A stretch of DNA of 64,000 nucleotides from Artemia franciscana (lineage: Eukaryota > Arthropoda > Branchiopoda > Anostraca > Artemiidae), in contig NC_088867.1 of assembly GCF_032884065.1 (NCBI RefSeq), positions 30,992,252-31,056,251 on the forward strand, in the 5' to 3' direction. This document shows positions 1 through 42,339 of this stretch, piece by piece (the first letter of the stretch is position 1; the number at the start of each line of letters is the position of its first letter). A program made the translations under genes and the position numbers. Under the pieces are notes generated by a model. The model was not told the origin of the DNA. It saw nothing but the letters and a program-made list of their open reading frames with translations, and did not search any database.

Positions 1-862
1 TCCTGAGTTCGTTATTTTTGAGCCCCAAGAAGTTCCGGCCTGCAATGAAGAGATCGCTGCTTGTGCAGTGTCCACTGTCAACGAGATGAGAATCGAAAGT
101 TCAATGGCCTTCTTGACCGTTTGAACCAAAAACCATTGCCATGGCCTGAAGGCAACCCTGTTGCTGCTCAAACTAATAAGTCTACTCCATCTCCTCCGTC
201 TTACTCAGTAGTCTTGAAAAAGCCTCCTCCTACCGTTGCTACCGCAGAAGAAAGGAAAAACTTCCTGTCGAATATTTGTGGTGATGCTTTGAATGATGAC
301 GATTTTGAACTGCGCTGAGAGAAGTACGAATGGCGCCTCGTAACTAAGAACAAATCTAAAGCAGCAGTACTAGCAACATCTATTAACAAAAAATCGCCTG
401 AAACACTGGCAAGCGTTAAAACTCCCACTTTCATCAGTATGATCAAGTTTGTCCCAGCTCATATTAATGGTGACGCGCTTAAGAGAATTATACCGAATTG
501 TGAAAAAGCTGATCAATGTGGCAAAACCAGATCCTTCAAATTATACTTCTCATCCCGCCAGTATCTGAACCACGCCATGAAAAACCCTCCTAAAATTCAC
601 TTGGAGCGGTACCTCATCGAGGAATTTATCTTTCTCCCATAGCGCTGTTTTAACTGCCAGAATTTTGGTCATGTTTCTGCTAATTGCTCTAGCCAGCAAA
701 TTTGCTCTCGATGCGGAGAAGGAGGTCATGGCTCTAGCACCAACCAGTTCTCTGGAAACCCTATAGCATGCGCCCTCTGCAAATCAAAACGCCACACTTG
801 CCATTCCTTCAAGTGCCCCACAATAATAAAAATCGTCAGTGAGCTGAAGCGGCCCAATGTCT
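1..862 (+). pseudogene. LINE ORF1 remnant with zinc knuckles
   Basis: Broken frames encode an ORF1 protein lacking its start, which lies left of the window. The beginning matches ORF1 of the copy at 17300-18408. A cysteine cluster at about 640-840 reads RCFNCQNFGHVSANC then CSRCGEGGH and CALCKSKRH, i.e. CX2CX4HX4C-type knuckles expected to bind RNA. An in-frame TGA (316-318), a TAG after FLP (640-642) and frame changes break it. Confidence 0.8.
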
Positions 863-867
863 AATAG

Positions 868-1791
868 CCCAGCCCGTGTCAAAATTGCGTCATGGAACAT
901 GAACGGAGGAGTCCCCAACAAACTCGCCATAATTCAAAATATTCTGCAGACTGTGACATTATGTTTATACAAGAACATATGCTCTCTCCTCACAATATTT
1001 CTCTCCTAAAGTTCTCGCAAGAACTTACTTTTTACTTCGAGCCGGCAAAAGTTCGGTCTTTTGGACGCCCCTCCGGTGGCTTGGCAATTTTTTGCCACCC
1101 GTATATTGAAAGTAAGGTGTTGTTTACGCATGATCACTTCTTGGCTATATCTTCCGGCAGTATCGCATTCTTCAACGTGTATCTTCCTACAAATTACCAT
1201 GATGACAAATCGGAGCGAAAGTTTATGAACGCATCTCGTGAACTAGCGAAGTGCCCGAAGTCTGTGACCCAGAGAGATTTGCATTGCGTAGTCATGGGGG
1301 ACTTTAACTGCAACCTTCTTGACAGCAAGTGTGCCCGTAGTCAGCTTCTAAACGGCATCTTTGATGACAAACTTATCATCCTCCCAAAAGACAGTGATAA
1401 CTCCTTCGTTCATAATTCTGGGTCCGTTTCAAACATTGACCATACGGCCTGCTCTAAGAATATTAACGGAAGTGTAACTGTTCTAAAAGACGCTGTCTTC
1501 GCTGATCACTTACCCCTGCTAGCATCTCTAAGCATAAAACCAGCTCTGCGTCAACCCAAGAATGACAAGTGGAAAGTAGTAAGTGAATGGGATAAAATTA
1601 ATACAACTTTGTATCATCAGGTGCTGAACTCACTTTTTGTAAAGATACGAATCCCCTTCCATTTACTCCAAGTGAATTCGAATTTTGATCCCGCGGATGC
1701 AAGAGTACTCATCAATATATTTTGTGCCGAGATTACTCACTCGCTTCTCGTAGCTGAAAAAAAGCAGTTCCTACCAGAAAGGTTAAAATGA
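868..1791 (+). pseudogene. LINE APE-type endonuclease domain
   Basis: The start KIASWNMNGGVPNKLA lies in one frame near 880-940; the rest is in the frame running to 1791, so there is a frame shift in the first 70 codons. Visible APE landmarks are WNMNGG, QEHM (the metal-binding Glu position), GRPSGGLAIF, VVMGDFNCN and, near the end, ADHLPLLASL for the catalytic D-H pair. The protein would nick target DNA to prime reverse transcription. Confidence 0.85.
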
Positions 1792-1799
1792 AAACTGAA

Positions 1800-3410
1800 A
1801 TTCACAAATTCTCGCAAAATCCGGCCCTAGTTAAGTGTTGCAACGATGCTAAGTTTTAGTTTAGAATCTGGCAAGATTGTGATAGGCCCAAATCCGGTCC
1901 TGTTAACCGGTCCCTGTTAACTTTATGGACTAAACGAAAATTTGACAAGCAACTGAAAGCTCATCGTACCAAATTAAAAGAAGAGTACTCCTCTAGAATC
2001 GTAAGTGACCCAAAACTAATCTGGAAAGCCCGGTTGAGCAAACCGGTCACCGGAAAACCCCATGATTCGATTAGCGAAAAAGACTGGGAATCGTACTTTT
2101 CCAACGAAATCAGTGCCCCCGACCCAAATATGTCTAATCCCTTCGAAAACCGGCTAGCATCGGTATTATCCAGCCACTGTGTCCCTGATTTTGTCGTTAC
2201 TTACGGAAGCGTACATGAAGCTATTTTAAAGCTGAAGAAGAAACACTCCCGTGGTGTAGACGAACTGTGCGCGCTAAATCTGCTACACGGTACTACTATG
2301 CTTATTGAATATCTGACGCTGCTATTCCAGATTATTTTCACCACTGGTATAGTACCTGACTCTTTTTGTGTCGGTTTGCTCTCGCCCATCCTTAAAAAAG
2401 GGAAACCAACAGACCAATGCTCTTTGTACAGGCCAATCACTGTTGCTCCAGTGCTCTGTAAAGTTCTAGAGATCTTAGTCTCAAAAGAAATTCAATATTC
2501 GTGCCGAATGCCTGACCACCAGTTCGGTTTCCGACCGGGTCTGGGTTGTGCTCACGCTCTCTTTAGTCTTGCCGCTATTCTAGCAGATTCTCACGAATCT
2601 GGTGACCCTATAGTGATTGGTGCTTTTGATGTGAGTAGAGCGTTTGATTCGTCGATTCACACTCAGGCCCTTTTAGCCGCTTACCAGCAAGGTGTAAACC
2701 TCCGTGTCACTAGCGTACTGTACGATATGTATTGCCGTTTAAAAGCGCGTATAAAAATAGGTAACCGCATCACATCAGTGGTTGCTCCAGTAAAGAAAGG
2801 TGTCCGCCAGGATTCGGACGATCTATTAAATCTAAGTCGGTCTATTAGTGGTCTGCAATCGAATTTCTCGATCCTGTGTGATGAATACCGAAAAATCGGC
2901 CTGGCTTCCAATACTTCTAAATCTGTAGTTCTTTTTTTCAACGATAGTCCTTCTCAGCCTGAACACCTCCTACTGGGTAGCGAGTCAATTACCGTTTCAT
3001 CTCACGTCGTGTATCTGGGTTTACCCATAGGCTGTAACCTTAATGAAACTCGTCTACTGCTCGTCAAACACGTCGAGAAAAAACTCCGCACCGCGTATGG
3101 GTCTATCGTCGCCAGCAGACTCCTCTTATGCCGAAAGTATCTCGCGAATATGTATAACGCTGTCGCACTGCCGCATATTCTATATATCGCGCCATTTTGG
3201 AATTTATTAACTGACACCCAAAAACGCAAGCTCCGGTCCCTTTATTTTAGGTTCACGAAGTTCCTGCTGCGATGCCCCTTGTGGACGAGAAATACTTATA
3301 TGATTGATAAACACAGGATTGCAGACCCCAGTATCACGGTAAACCGGTTGATTTCTAATATCCAGGCAAAATGGAACCACCCCTGGTTTAAACATTTCTA
3401 CAGTTCTTGA
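1800..3410 (+). pseudogene. LINE reverse transcriptase with an internal in-frame deletion
   Basis: A 458-codon frame is open from 2034 to 3410; its in-frame upstream part starts near 1800. Landmarks: KKKHSRGVDEL, LLSPILKKGK, YRPITVAPVLCKVLE, HQFGFRPG, FDVSRAFDS and KKGVRQ. Straight after GVRQ (about 2811) the frame reads DSDDLLNLS. The sister copy has GIRQGGVSSP, about 35 more residues and YVDDVLNLS there. So roughly 110 bases spanning the GG(V)LSP motif and the first half of YxDD are gone without loss of frame. The enzyme would be inactive. Confidence 0.88.
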
Positions 3411-3556
3411 TTATGTATTTTTCCATGTTGTGTTTTAAATTTCTCTCCGTTTTTTTTTTTTTTTTTTTTTTTTTTTGTTTCACTGTACTCCGTTTTGTTC
3501 CATGTGAAAAATACGGGTAATAAATATTTCAATTACTTACTTACTTACTTACTAGA

Positions 3557-3852
3557 TTTTTTGCCCCTTCCCTAACATCAATAACTCTAGTCTTTTTTTC
3601 TGGCCTCCTTTCATCTTTTCTAAAGATTATTTGACCACTGATGTCATAAATCAATGTCAAATTTAGAGCTCTGGTGGTTTGTATGTTTGTCCTGGACAGG
3701 GAAAAGCACTTCTACTAGCCATTTATGACAAGAACTAAAAAAACAAAAACTAAATATCCCTTCTATAGAAGTATCATATACCTATTATGCTATTTAGTTT
3801 AATTCAGGAGTTCCACATTTTTCTTTCTTTTATAACTCTTGCTTTACTTCAG
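3557..3852. other. Short unique stretch before Yif1 exon 2
   Basis: About 300 bases of AT-rich sequence between the tetranucleotide tail of the LINE and the Yif1 acceptor. No exon, RNA gene or further repeat was recognised. A polypyrimidine run precedes the acceptor. Confidence 0.5.
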
Positions 3853-35487
<31,635 letters not shown>

Positions 35488-35585
35488 AATTGTGACAGGT
35501 TCGTTTCTAAGAAGTGGGACTTGCTTTGTTAAAGTGATCTGTTTATTTGATTGGATAATTTAACTTAATTTTGGATTTCTCAAAT

Positions 35586-35591
35586 AATAAA
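35586..35591 (+). promoter_or_regulatory. Candidate Yif1 polyadenylation signal
   Basis: An AATAAA hexamer lies about 100 bases after the Yif1 stop codon in an AT-rich context. Its position fits a short 3' UTR, but such hexamers are common in this base composition. Confidence 0.45.
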
Positions 35592-35674
35592 AAAATTTTA
35601 TGAGGTGTGATCTTGCTTCAAATCAGTCAAGTTGACAGACAATTTCAGCTGATAGATTGAACTTATGAGATGTA

Positions 35675-36337
<663 letters not shown>

Positions 36338-36433
36338 CTGTTTGTGGGTTATGTCTGTCTGTCTGTCTGTCTGTCCGCATATGACGTCTGAATTATTTCA
36401 TCATATACCAATTCAAAAACAAAAGTATACAAG

Positions 36434-36500
36434 CTGATGTAGCTGAGTTGCTAACGCGGTATGTTCCAGGTTCTAGGTTCGAGAGGTTCCAGGTTCAAAC
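36434..36500 (+). repeat. tRNA-derived segment inside Helitron (copy 2)
   Basis: TAGCTGAGTTGCTAACGC matches the A box and D arm pattern, and GGTTCAAACC lies at the B box position about 50 bases on, inside a T-arm-like CCAGG stem. An A-rich tract follows, as in SINEs. A second partial copy lies at 36897-36940. Confidence 0.55.
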
Positions 36501-36504
36501 CTTA

Positions 36505-37175
36505 CAAAAACTACAAAAAAAATAAAAAAGCTAAAAAAAAGTAAAAAAAAGGTAAAAAACTAAAACCTAAAAAAGAAAAAAACTAAAAACTAATAAAAAT
36601 AACTAAAAAAATGTAAAAACTACAAAACAAACCAAAAACTAAAAAAAAACTAAAAAAGGTAAAAAACTAAAAAAAAACTAAAAAAGAAAAAAAACTAAAA
36701 AAGGAAAAAACTGAAAAATAAAGGAGAAAAAGAAAACTAAAAAAATAAGAATAAAAATAAAAAACTAAAAAAAAGGGTAAAAACTACAAAAAAAACTAAA
36801 AAGAAAAAAGAAAAAAAAACTAAAAAAGCAAAAAAAAGGTAAAAACCAATAAAAAGGCACAGGGGGATATATAAATGACGACGGGGACACAGAGAAGGTC
36901 CGAGGTTCTAGGTCCGAGAGGTTCCAGGTTCGAATGTTGGCTTTAGCATTAATACAAAAGAAGAAAAAAAAAACTAAAAAGGAAAAAAAAACTAAAAAAA
37001 GGTAAAAAGAAAAAAAAAACTAATAAAAAACAAAAAAACTGAAAAAGAAAAAAAACTAAAAAAAGGGAAAAAACTGACAATTAAAGGAGAAAAAGAAAAC
37101 TAAAAAAATAAAAATAAAAAAAACTAAAAAAGGGAAAAACTACAAAAAAGAACTAAAAAGAAAAAAGAAAAAAAA
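36505..37175 (+). repeat. Low-complexity AAAAACT-type tract
   Basis: Long runs of A broken by single CT or G, with one interruption near 36855-36960 by GACGACGGGGACAC and tRNA-like sequence. The complementary tract lies at 32240-32500 in the minus Helitron. Confidence 0.9.
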
Positions 37176-37245
37176 GACGACCGGGACACTCAAAGAGAAA
37201 TTACAGACTGGGACACCGGGATACAAATGACGACTGGGACGTGTG

Positions 37246-37335
37246 TGTCGACTGATGTCATGTTTGTGTGTCGACTGATGTCATGTTTGTGTGTCGACTG
37301 ACGTCATGTTCGTGTGTTGACTGACGTCATGTTTG
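37246..37335 (+). repeat. 23-bp minisatellite with TGACGTCA-type octamers
   Basis: Four units of TGTGTGTCGACTGAYGTCATG. The octamers start at 37253, 37276, 37299 and 37322, exactly 23 bases apart; the first two read TGATGTCA and the last two TGACGTCA, the consensus cAMP-response/ATF site. Confidence 0.9.
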
Positions 37336-37646
37336 TCGACTATAAAAGACGACTGGGACACAACTACAACGGGGACGCCGGTGGGGGCACAGGGGGATAT
37401 ATAAATGACGATGGAGACACAGGGAATGTTTGATTAGCAATCACCATCAACAAAACTCAAGTGCAATCATTAGAATAATGAGGTATAGATCTGAATACGG
37501 ATTGTTGTTCCCATGGACAATTATATGTTGCATGTTCAAGAGTCGGTAAACCTGTAGTGGGACACAGGGACACAACTACAATGGCACGTAACTAATATGG
37601 CGCGTAACAACTTACGCTCGCGGGGGGGCTTATATATATATATATA

Positions 37647-38379
37647 TCTATATATATAAAAATAAGTTGTCTGTCTGTGTGTCTGTCTGTCAGGTGACGT
37701 CATGTTTCTGTGTCGACTGACGTCATGAAGTTAGTTGTCGTCATTTTTGCTATGAAGGTGACGTCATTAATGGTATTTAAGACATGCGTTCACGGAAAAA
37801 TGTTTAATTGTAAAATGACTGAAGAACCTACAATGGCAACAGCCGAGGAAGCTGCTCAAAGAGTATATGCCAAAAAACTTGCTGCTGATAGAGAAAGTAA
37901 GAAAAGAAAGCGTGCCGAGGAATCACAAGAACAGCAAGAAAACAGGCTTGCAGCTGATAGAGAAATTAAGAAAAGAAAGCGTGCCGAGGAATCACAAGAA
38001 CAGCAAGAAAACAGGCTTGCGGCTAAAGAACGCAAAACCGTGCAGTTAGATGAAAATCCACCTGGAAAGCGAGAGTCAAAACATATCAAAACTGAAAATG
38101 ATAGCGATGATGATTGGGTTTGGGATTTTGACTTGGATAAGGTCATCAATGCCTACCAGATTTAAGTTAAAAAACAAAGGCTCGGCGATATGTACTTCAT
38201 AGTGACGCTGAAAAATAAAGAAGAAAAAAAACTGAAAAAATGTAAAAAACTAAAAAAACTAAAAAGAAAAAACACTCAAAGATAAATTACAGACCGGGAC
38301 ACAAATGACGACCGACACAGAGGGAATATAAATGACGACCAGGAACCTCAAAGAAAAATTACAGACTGGGACACCCGGA
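37647..38379 (+). mobile_element. Helitron (family 2), plus copy cut by the assembly gap
   Basis: It starts TCTATATATATAAAAATAAG at 37647 inside a short TA tract, continues with GTCTGTCTGT and three TGACGTCA octamers (37695, 37718, 37759), then a small charged protein frame, an A-rich tract and GACGACCGGGACAC repeats. It runs into the N gap, so its 3' end is unknown. Confidence 0.78.
37815..38165 (+). CDS. Small charged Helitron protein with tandem repeat
   Basis: From the ATG at 37815 (MTEEPTMATAEEAAQRVYAK) the frame runs 116 codons to TAA; an open stretch reaches back to 37710. It holds two copies of a 23-residue unit of the type LAADREIKKRKRAEESQEQQ, very rich in Lys/Arg/Glu/Gln and likely coiled-coil, then KRESKHIKTENDSDDDWVWD and an acidic end. 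Similar charged repeats are seen at the N-terminus of arthropod Helitron Rep proteins (recollection, not searched). The remnant at 33000-33190 on the minus strand is homologous. Rep and helicase domains are absent, so if expressed it would be a short stand-alone peptide. Confidence 0.55.
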   Translation: MTEEPTMATAEEAAQRVYAKKLAADRESKKRKRAEESQEQQENRLAADREIKKRKRAEESQEQQENRLAAKERKTVQLDENPPGKRESKHIKTENDSDDDWVWDFDLDKVINAYQI

Positions 38380-38479
38380 NNNNNNNNNNNNNNNNNNNNN
38401 NNNNNNNNNNNNNNNNNNNNNNNNNNNNNNNNNNNNNNNNNNNNNNNNNNNNNNNNNNNNNNNNNNNNNNNNNNNNNNN
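38380..38479. other. Assembly gap of 100 N
   Basis: Exactly 100 N, the conventional size for a gap of unknown length. The left contig ends inside a Helitron and the right contig begins inside a LINE reverse transcriptase, so order and orientation across it rest on scaffolding evidence not visible here. Confidence 1.
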
Positions 38480-40275
38480 CATTTTACGTCATCAAGAAGA
38501 CCATGGATTGCTATGAAAGTGTTATCGCACATGTCATCAATTCTTGCTTTAAGGACGGAATCTTTCCTACTGTTTGCAAGTCAGCGAGGGTTATACCCCT
38601 CTAAAAAAGGTGGCGAGCCAAAGCAGCCTTCGAACTACCAACTATCTCTATTCTCTCTGATTTTTCGAAAATTATGGAGCGTTGCATCTACAATGGAGTG
38701 ATGCATTATCTGACTAGGTCTAACTTCTTCATCACGCATCAGTTTGGATTCAGACCTGGGAATCTACCGGGCATGCTATACTGTTTTTTACAATTTTCAA
38801 ATGATGCGATGGACCATGACGAAATACCAACTACAATATTTGTGGATGTGAAGAAAGCATTTGATACGATTTGTCAGCAGATTCTTCAGGGTAAGCTTGA
38901 CTATTGCAGGATTAGAGGCAACGGTCTCTCACTCATTCAGTCTTACCTTACTGGTAGGAATCAGGTTGTGGATGGAGGTAGTCAGTAAAACCCCATGTCC
39001 AAGAATGGTAGGACTACTGCAAGGTTTAATTTTTGGACCGCTTCTGTTTCTAAAATACGTAAACGACTTATGGACGCAATCGCGGCTGACGGACTTGCTC
39101 TACTAATCACAGACGATACAGCTAATTCTGTCACAGGTATAGATGAATCATTGATCGGAGAAAACATATCGTAGTCTAATGAAGCTATTATAGTGGTTTG
39201 CTGACAACCACATTATTTTAAATTCATCAGACCAATTTTATCAACTTTTTTCGACTTTCTCATGCCCTGCCGTCGCTTTCTCAAAATCTGTCCATTTTAA
39301 CGGAGAACTAGTTACCATTACTAGAAAGGAATCTAGTAAGTACCTAGGTCTTATAGTTGATGAAAATTTATCTTGGAAGCTTCATCTGGATAGACTATGG
39401 ATTCAGCTAGGAAGGAGAGTTGGGTTACTTCGGTATCTAGAATTTTACCCCCTTATGTCAGTTTATCATTCTTTAATTCATTCTTATTTTAATTATTGTC
39501 CCATTACTTATCGAAATTCTTTTAAATCTCGAATTAAGCCCCTTCAACATCTTCAAAATAAAGCACTTCGTACATTAAAAGCACTCCTTCCTTCCCCATT
39601 GGCTCTCCCAAACAAATCCCCTACTAAGAGTCTCTATGCATTTTTGAGCATTTTGCCAGTTGATCCCGTCCCTCCAGTCCATTGTGTTCTTTTGAGATTT
39701 AAAAAAATTAAAGAATTATTACCATCAGTTCTTAATTCTATTAATTTCTCGCTAATTTTTTTTTTTTTGTTCAGAATAGGTATAGCCTAGTCTAAGAAGA
39801 CATTCAGCTAAATTCCCTCACCCTAGAATTCATACAGAACGATCCAGATTTTCCCCAAAAATTCAATAATAAAGTTTTGGAACATTTATAAAAGTTATGT
39901 GGATTCAAATTCTTCTATTCTGCTTTTCTAAAAATAAATTAAAACAATATCTAATTGATAATTATTAATTAAGATGAAGTTATGGTTGCCGGTGCTGGTG
40001 TTAATTTATATTATATTACAATTTGATTTGGAATGTGGGCTGTGAGTTGAATGGGGTGTCTTATTTTGTTCTTTATGATGTGTATTTTATTGTTTATCAT
40101 TATTTATTTTTCATTACTTTCATAACATTATTTATTTTTTCATCGTAGGGTGCTGGTTTTCGAGTATAACTCATTTTGTAGGTACCCTCTCTAATATTTT
40201 TCTTTTCTGTTGTATAATGTATTATAGTGTTATAGTGAGTGAATTTAGTCTGAAAATTAAAAGAACTTGAATTTG
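38480..40275 (+). mobile_element. LINE fragment (Jockey/CR1-like RT), 5' part lost in gap
   Basis: The reverse transcriptase and C-terminal domain are in broken frames: CFKDGIFPTVCKSARVIPL, HQFGFRPG, TIFVDVKKAFDTI, SLIQSYLTGRNQVV, LALLITDDTAN (a degraded YxDD) and ESSKYLGLIVDENLSWKLH, then a C-terminal region at 39455-39790 (HSLIHSYFNYCPITYRNS). The 3' UTR ends near 40275 in TTGAATTTG-type sequence. At least four frame changes are needed. Confidence 0.85.
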
Positions 40276-40278
40276 AAA

Positions 40279-41180
40279 TCAGGAGTTAAGCAGGGTTGTG
40301 CTCTATCTCCGTTTATATGGATCATTTTCATAGACTTCGTCTTAAAAAGCACAGGAAAGGCAACGAGAGAACAATGAACCAAATGTGGAGGAAAAACTTT
40401 CCTGGACTTGATGATTTAAGCATCTTAGATGAAAGTGTGAGCAAAATGAGTGAACTTTTAGAGGGTTTGTGAGTTCAGGGTGCCAGAATAGGTTTGTAAA
40501 ATTAATGTTAAGAAGAGTAAGTTACTAAGACTTGGAATAAGTGAAGTTGAAAAGGTGACGTTGGGTAACGAAAAGATTGATCAAGTGGACAGCTTCACTT
40601 ACCTTCGTAGTATTATTGGTAGAGACGGCGGGAGCAGTGAATATGTTAAAAGTAGAATAGCAGGGGGTTCAATGTGTTTTTTCACAGTTGAAACAAGTTT
40701 GGAAAAATAGGAGGATAAGTTTGCAAACCAAGACTAAAATATTGGAAGCTACGGTGATGAAAGCAATCAAATATGGTTCTAAAGTAAGGACGCTCCAAAA
40801 AGTGGATGAAGATTTTCTAGATGTTTTCCAGAGAAATTGCCTTCGGATTGTTCTGGGTACCCGGCTGACTGGCCGTATATTAAACGGTAGACTTTACGAA
40901 AAGTGCGGTTCAATCCTGCTTTCTAGGGCTATAGTGAGAGAAAGATTGAGATGGCTTAGGCACATTATACAGATGAAAGATGACAGATTGCCTAAACGGA
41001 AAGCAGGTCGTCTGGGGTAAGGACGGGGGGATGTCATAGAGAAAGATTTAAGGAAAACGGGAACTTCCTGGGAGAGTGTAAAGAGGTAGGTTTTCAATGG
41101 ATTGGGATGGAGGAGGAGCGTGTGTAGCTGTGTTGGCCTTAGGCGGCTTGAAGCTGTGGTGAGTTGTTAGTAGTAGTACT
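40279..41180 (+). mobile_element. RTE-like LINE, 5'-truncated (copy C)
   Basis: It begins inside the RT at SGVKQGCALSPFIWIIF and continues with the C-terminal domain, open from 40688 to 41020 (KILEATVMKAIKYGSKV, FQRNCLRIVLGTRLTG, RERLRWLRHII), to the 3' end GTTGTTAGTAGTAGTA. Same family as copy A and better preserved. It starts immediately after the previous LINE's 3' end. Confidence 0.85.
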
Positions 41181-41649
41181 TGATTCTATACCAATTTGTA
41201 TTATTCATACGGTAGCTTACATTATGAAATCATAAAACTTATTTTACTCATGATACCAGAAAAGGTGTCTTCGCAATGAATAGTCAGGATTGTCAAATTT
41301 GCCAGATCATGCACTTACATGTCCTTTTCCACAAGGAAATTGAAACCCTATCCTAAATGAAATTTATCTTATTAACTTCTAGATATTATGGCAATTTGTT
41401 TTTTTCTTTTTAATATTAAAATTGTGAGTCCTTCCCAAGTAAAAAATGCTGAGCAATGAGCCAAGTATCAATCAGTTTATAAAATTAAATTACCCAAAAG
41501 AACAGAGAAGTGTTCGAAATTGAAAATGGATGTGCAAAAATTAACAGAAAAAAAGACAACACTAAGACAAGAAGTAGAGAAAGAAGACTACAATAAAGAA
41601 GTGACTGCTGAAATCATACTAAATTACAGAGAATAGAAGAAGAGAAAAA
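41181..41649. other. Unassigned spacer
   Basis: AT-rich sequence with a purine-rich stretch near 41560-41660. Nothing recognised. Confidence 0.35.
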
Positions 41650-42240
41650 ACCGCTGAATAATGCTCTTTTTTAAGAATAAAAAGTGAAAAGTGGTCAATC
41701 AGCTCTGCTTTCATATCCTTTGTTGCTACCCAATCCCCACTAAACTACCACAGCATCTGATAAAATTTTTAAGATAGCCTTTTGTTCAGAATAGTAAAAG
41801 ATTCTATCAAGATGCCTGTGGGGATGGCATGATCTCCACAGGGGATCACCCTTTGGGGAAATGGCCATAAGTTATGCAAACTGCCAGCTTTTCACAGATA
41901 AGCTGTATATTTTGTAGTGGAAGGAGAAACGAATGATAGGGGTGGGGGGACACGATGCAATTTTTTCATTTCGCATGAAGCTTATATTCTTAAGTTTTTA
42001 GGCAAAGAAGACCCAGTACATAAGGAAAAATTGGTTCCTTATAACACAGACCTTGACAAAGGGCAGCAAAATGTTTTTTCCTCGTCACTTTGTATGGAAG
42101 GACTGATTATAGAAACATGGAGGTGGGCTCATTCAATTGGAAACTGGGAAAGTTTTGAGTGCCTTTTTAAGGACCAAAAGTGGTTAGTGGGCAACCAGCC
42201 TTTCTTCTATGCAACTGTTGGCAAGCTATAACAATGCAGG
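41650..42240 (-). repeat. Two decayed G-run monomers, minus strand
   Basis: Reverse complements of 41650-41850 and 42110-42230 match the monomer blocks at 11930-13075: CTGAACAAAAGGCTATCTTA, AAAATTTTATCAGATG, and GGCTGGTTGCCC followed by TTAAAAAGGCACT and CCAATTGAATGAGCCC. About two units. Confidence 0.6.
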
Positions 42241-42339
42241 AGATTTTACATAGACAGAGCCCATGAACAGTAGGGAGAAAGGCTACATGAACATGAACTT
42301 TCAATAGGCATATCTATAAAGGTTATAAGTAAATAAATC

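Larger units (their letters stand above)
1..3556 (+). mobile_element. Degenerate LINE, copy 1 (ORF1, endonuclease, reverse transcriptase, tetranucleotide tail)
   Basis: A non-LTR retrotransposon is already inside ORF1 at base 1 and ends in (CTTA)n near 3530-3555. Order: ORF1 remnant with zinc knuckles, APE-type endonuclease, reverse transcriptase, then a 3' UTR with a long T run (about 3451-3476). The minus-strand element at 14435-18410 is the same family: both share a PEFVIFEPQEVP / PKFVIYEPDEVP block in ORF1, a GRPSGG block in the endonuclease and FDVSRAFDS in the RT. Clade was not settled by eye (Jockey/CR1/I-like ORF1). Confidence 0.9.

Noticed and set aside
37246-37335. CRISPR-like regular spacing
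   Set aside because: The units are contiguous 23-bp tandem repeats with no spacers, in a eukaryotic Helitron.
38332-38604. Open frame running through the N gap
   Set aside because: It joins Helitron repeat sequence to a LINE RT across unknown bases; the frame has no meaning.
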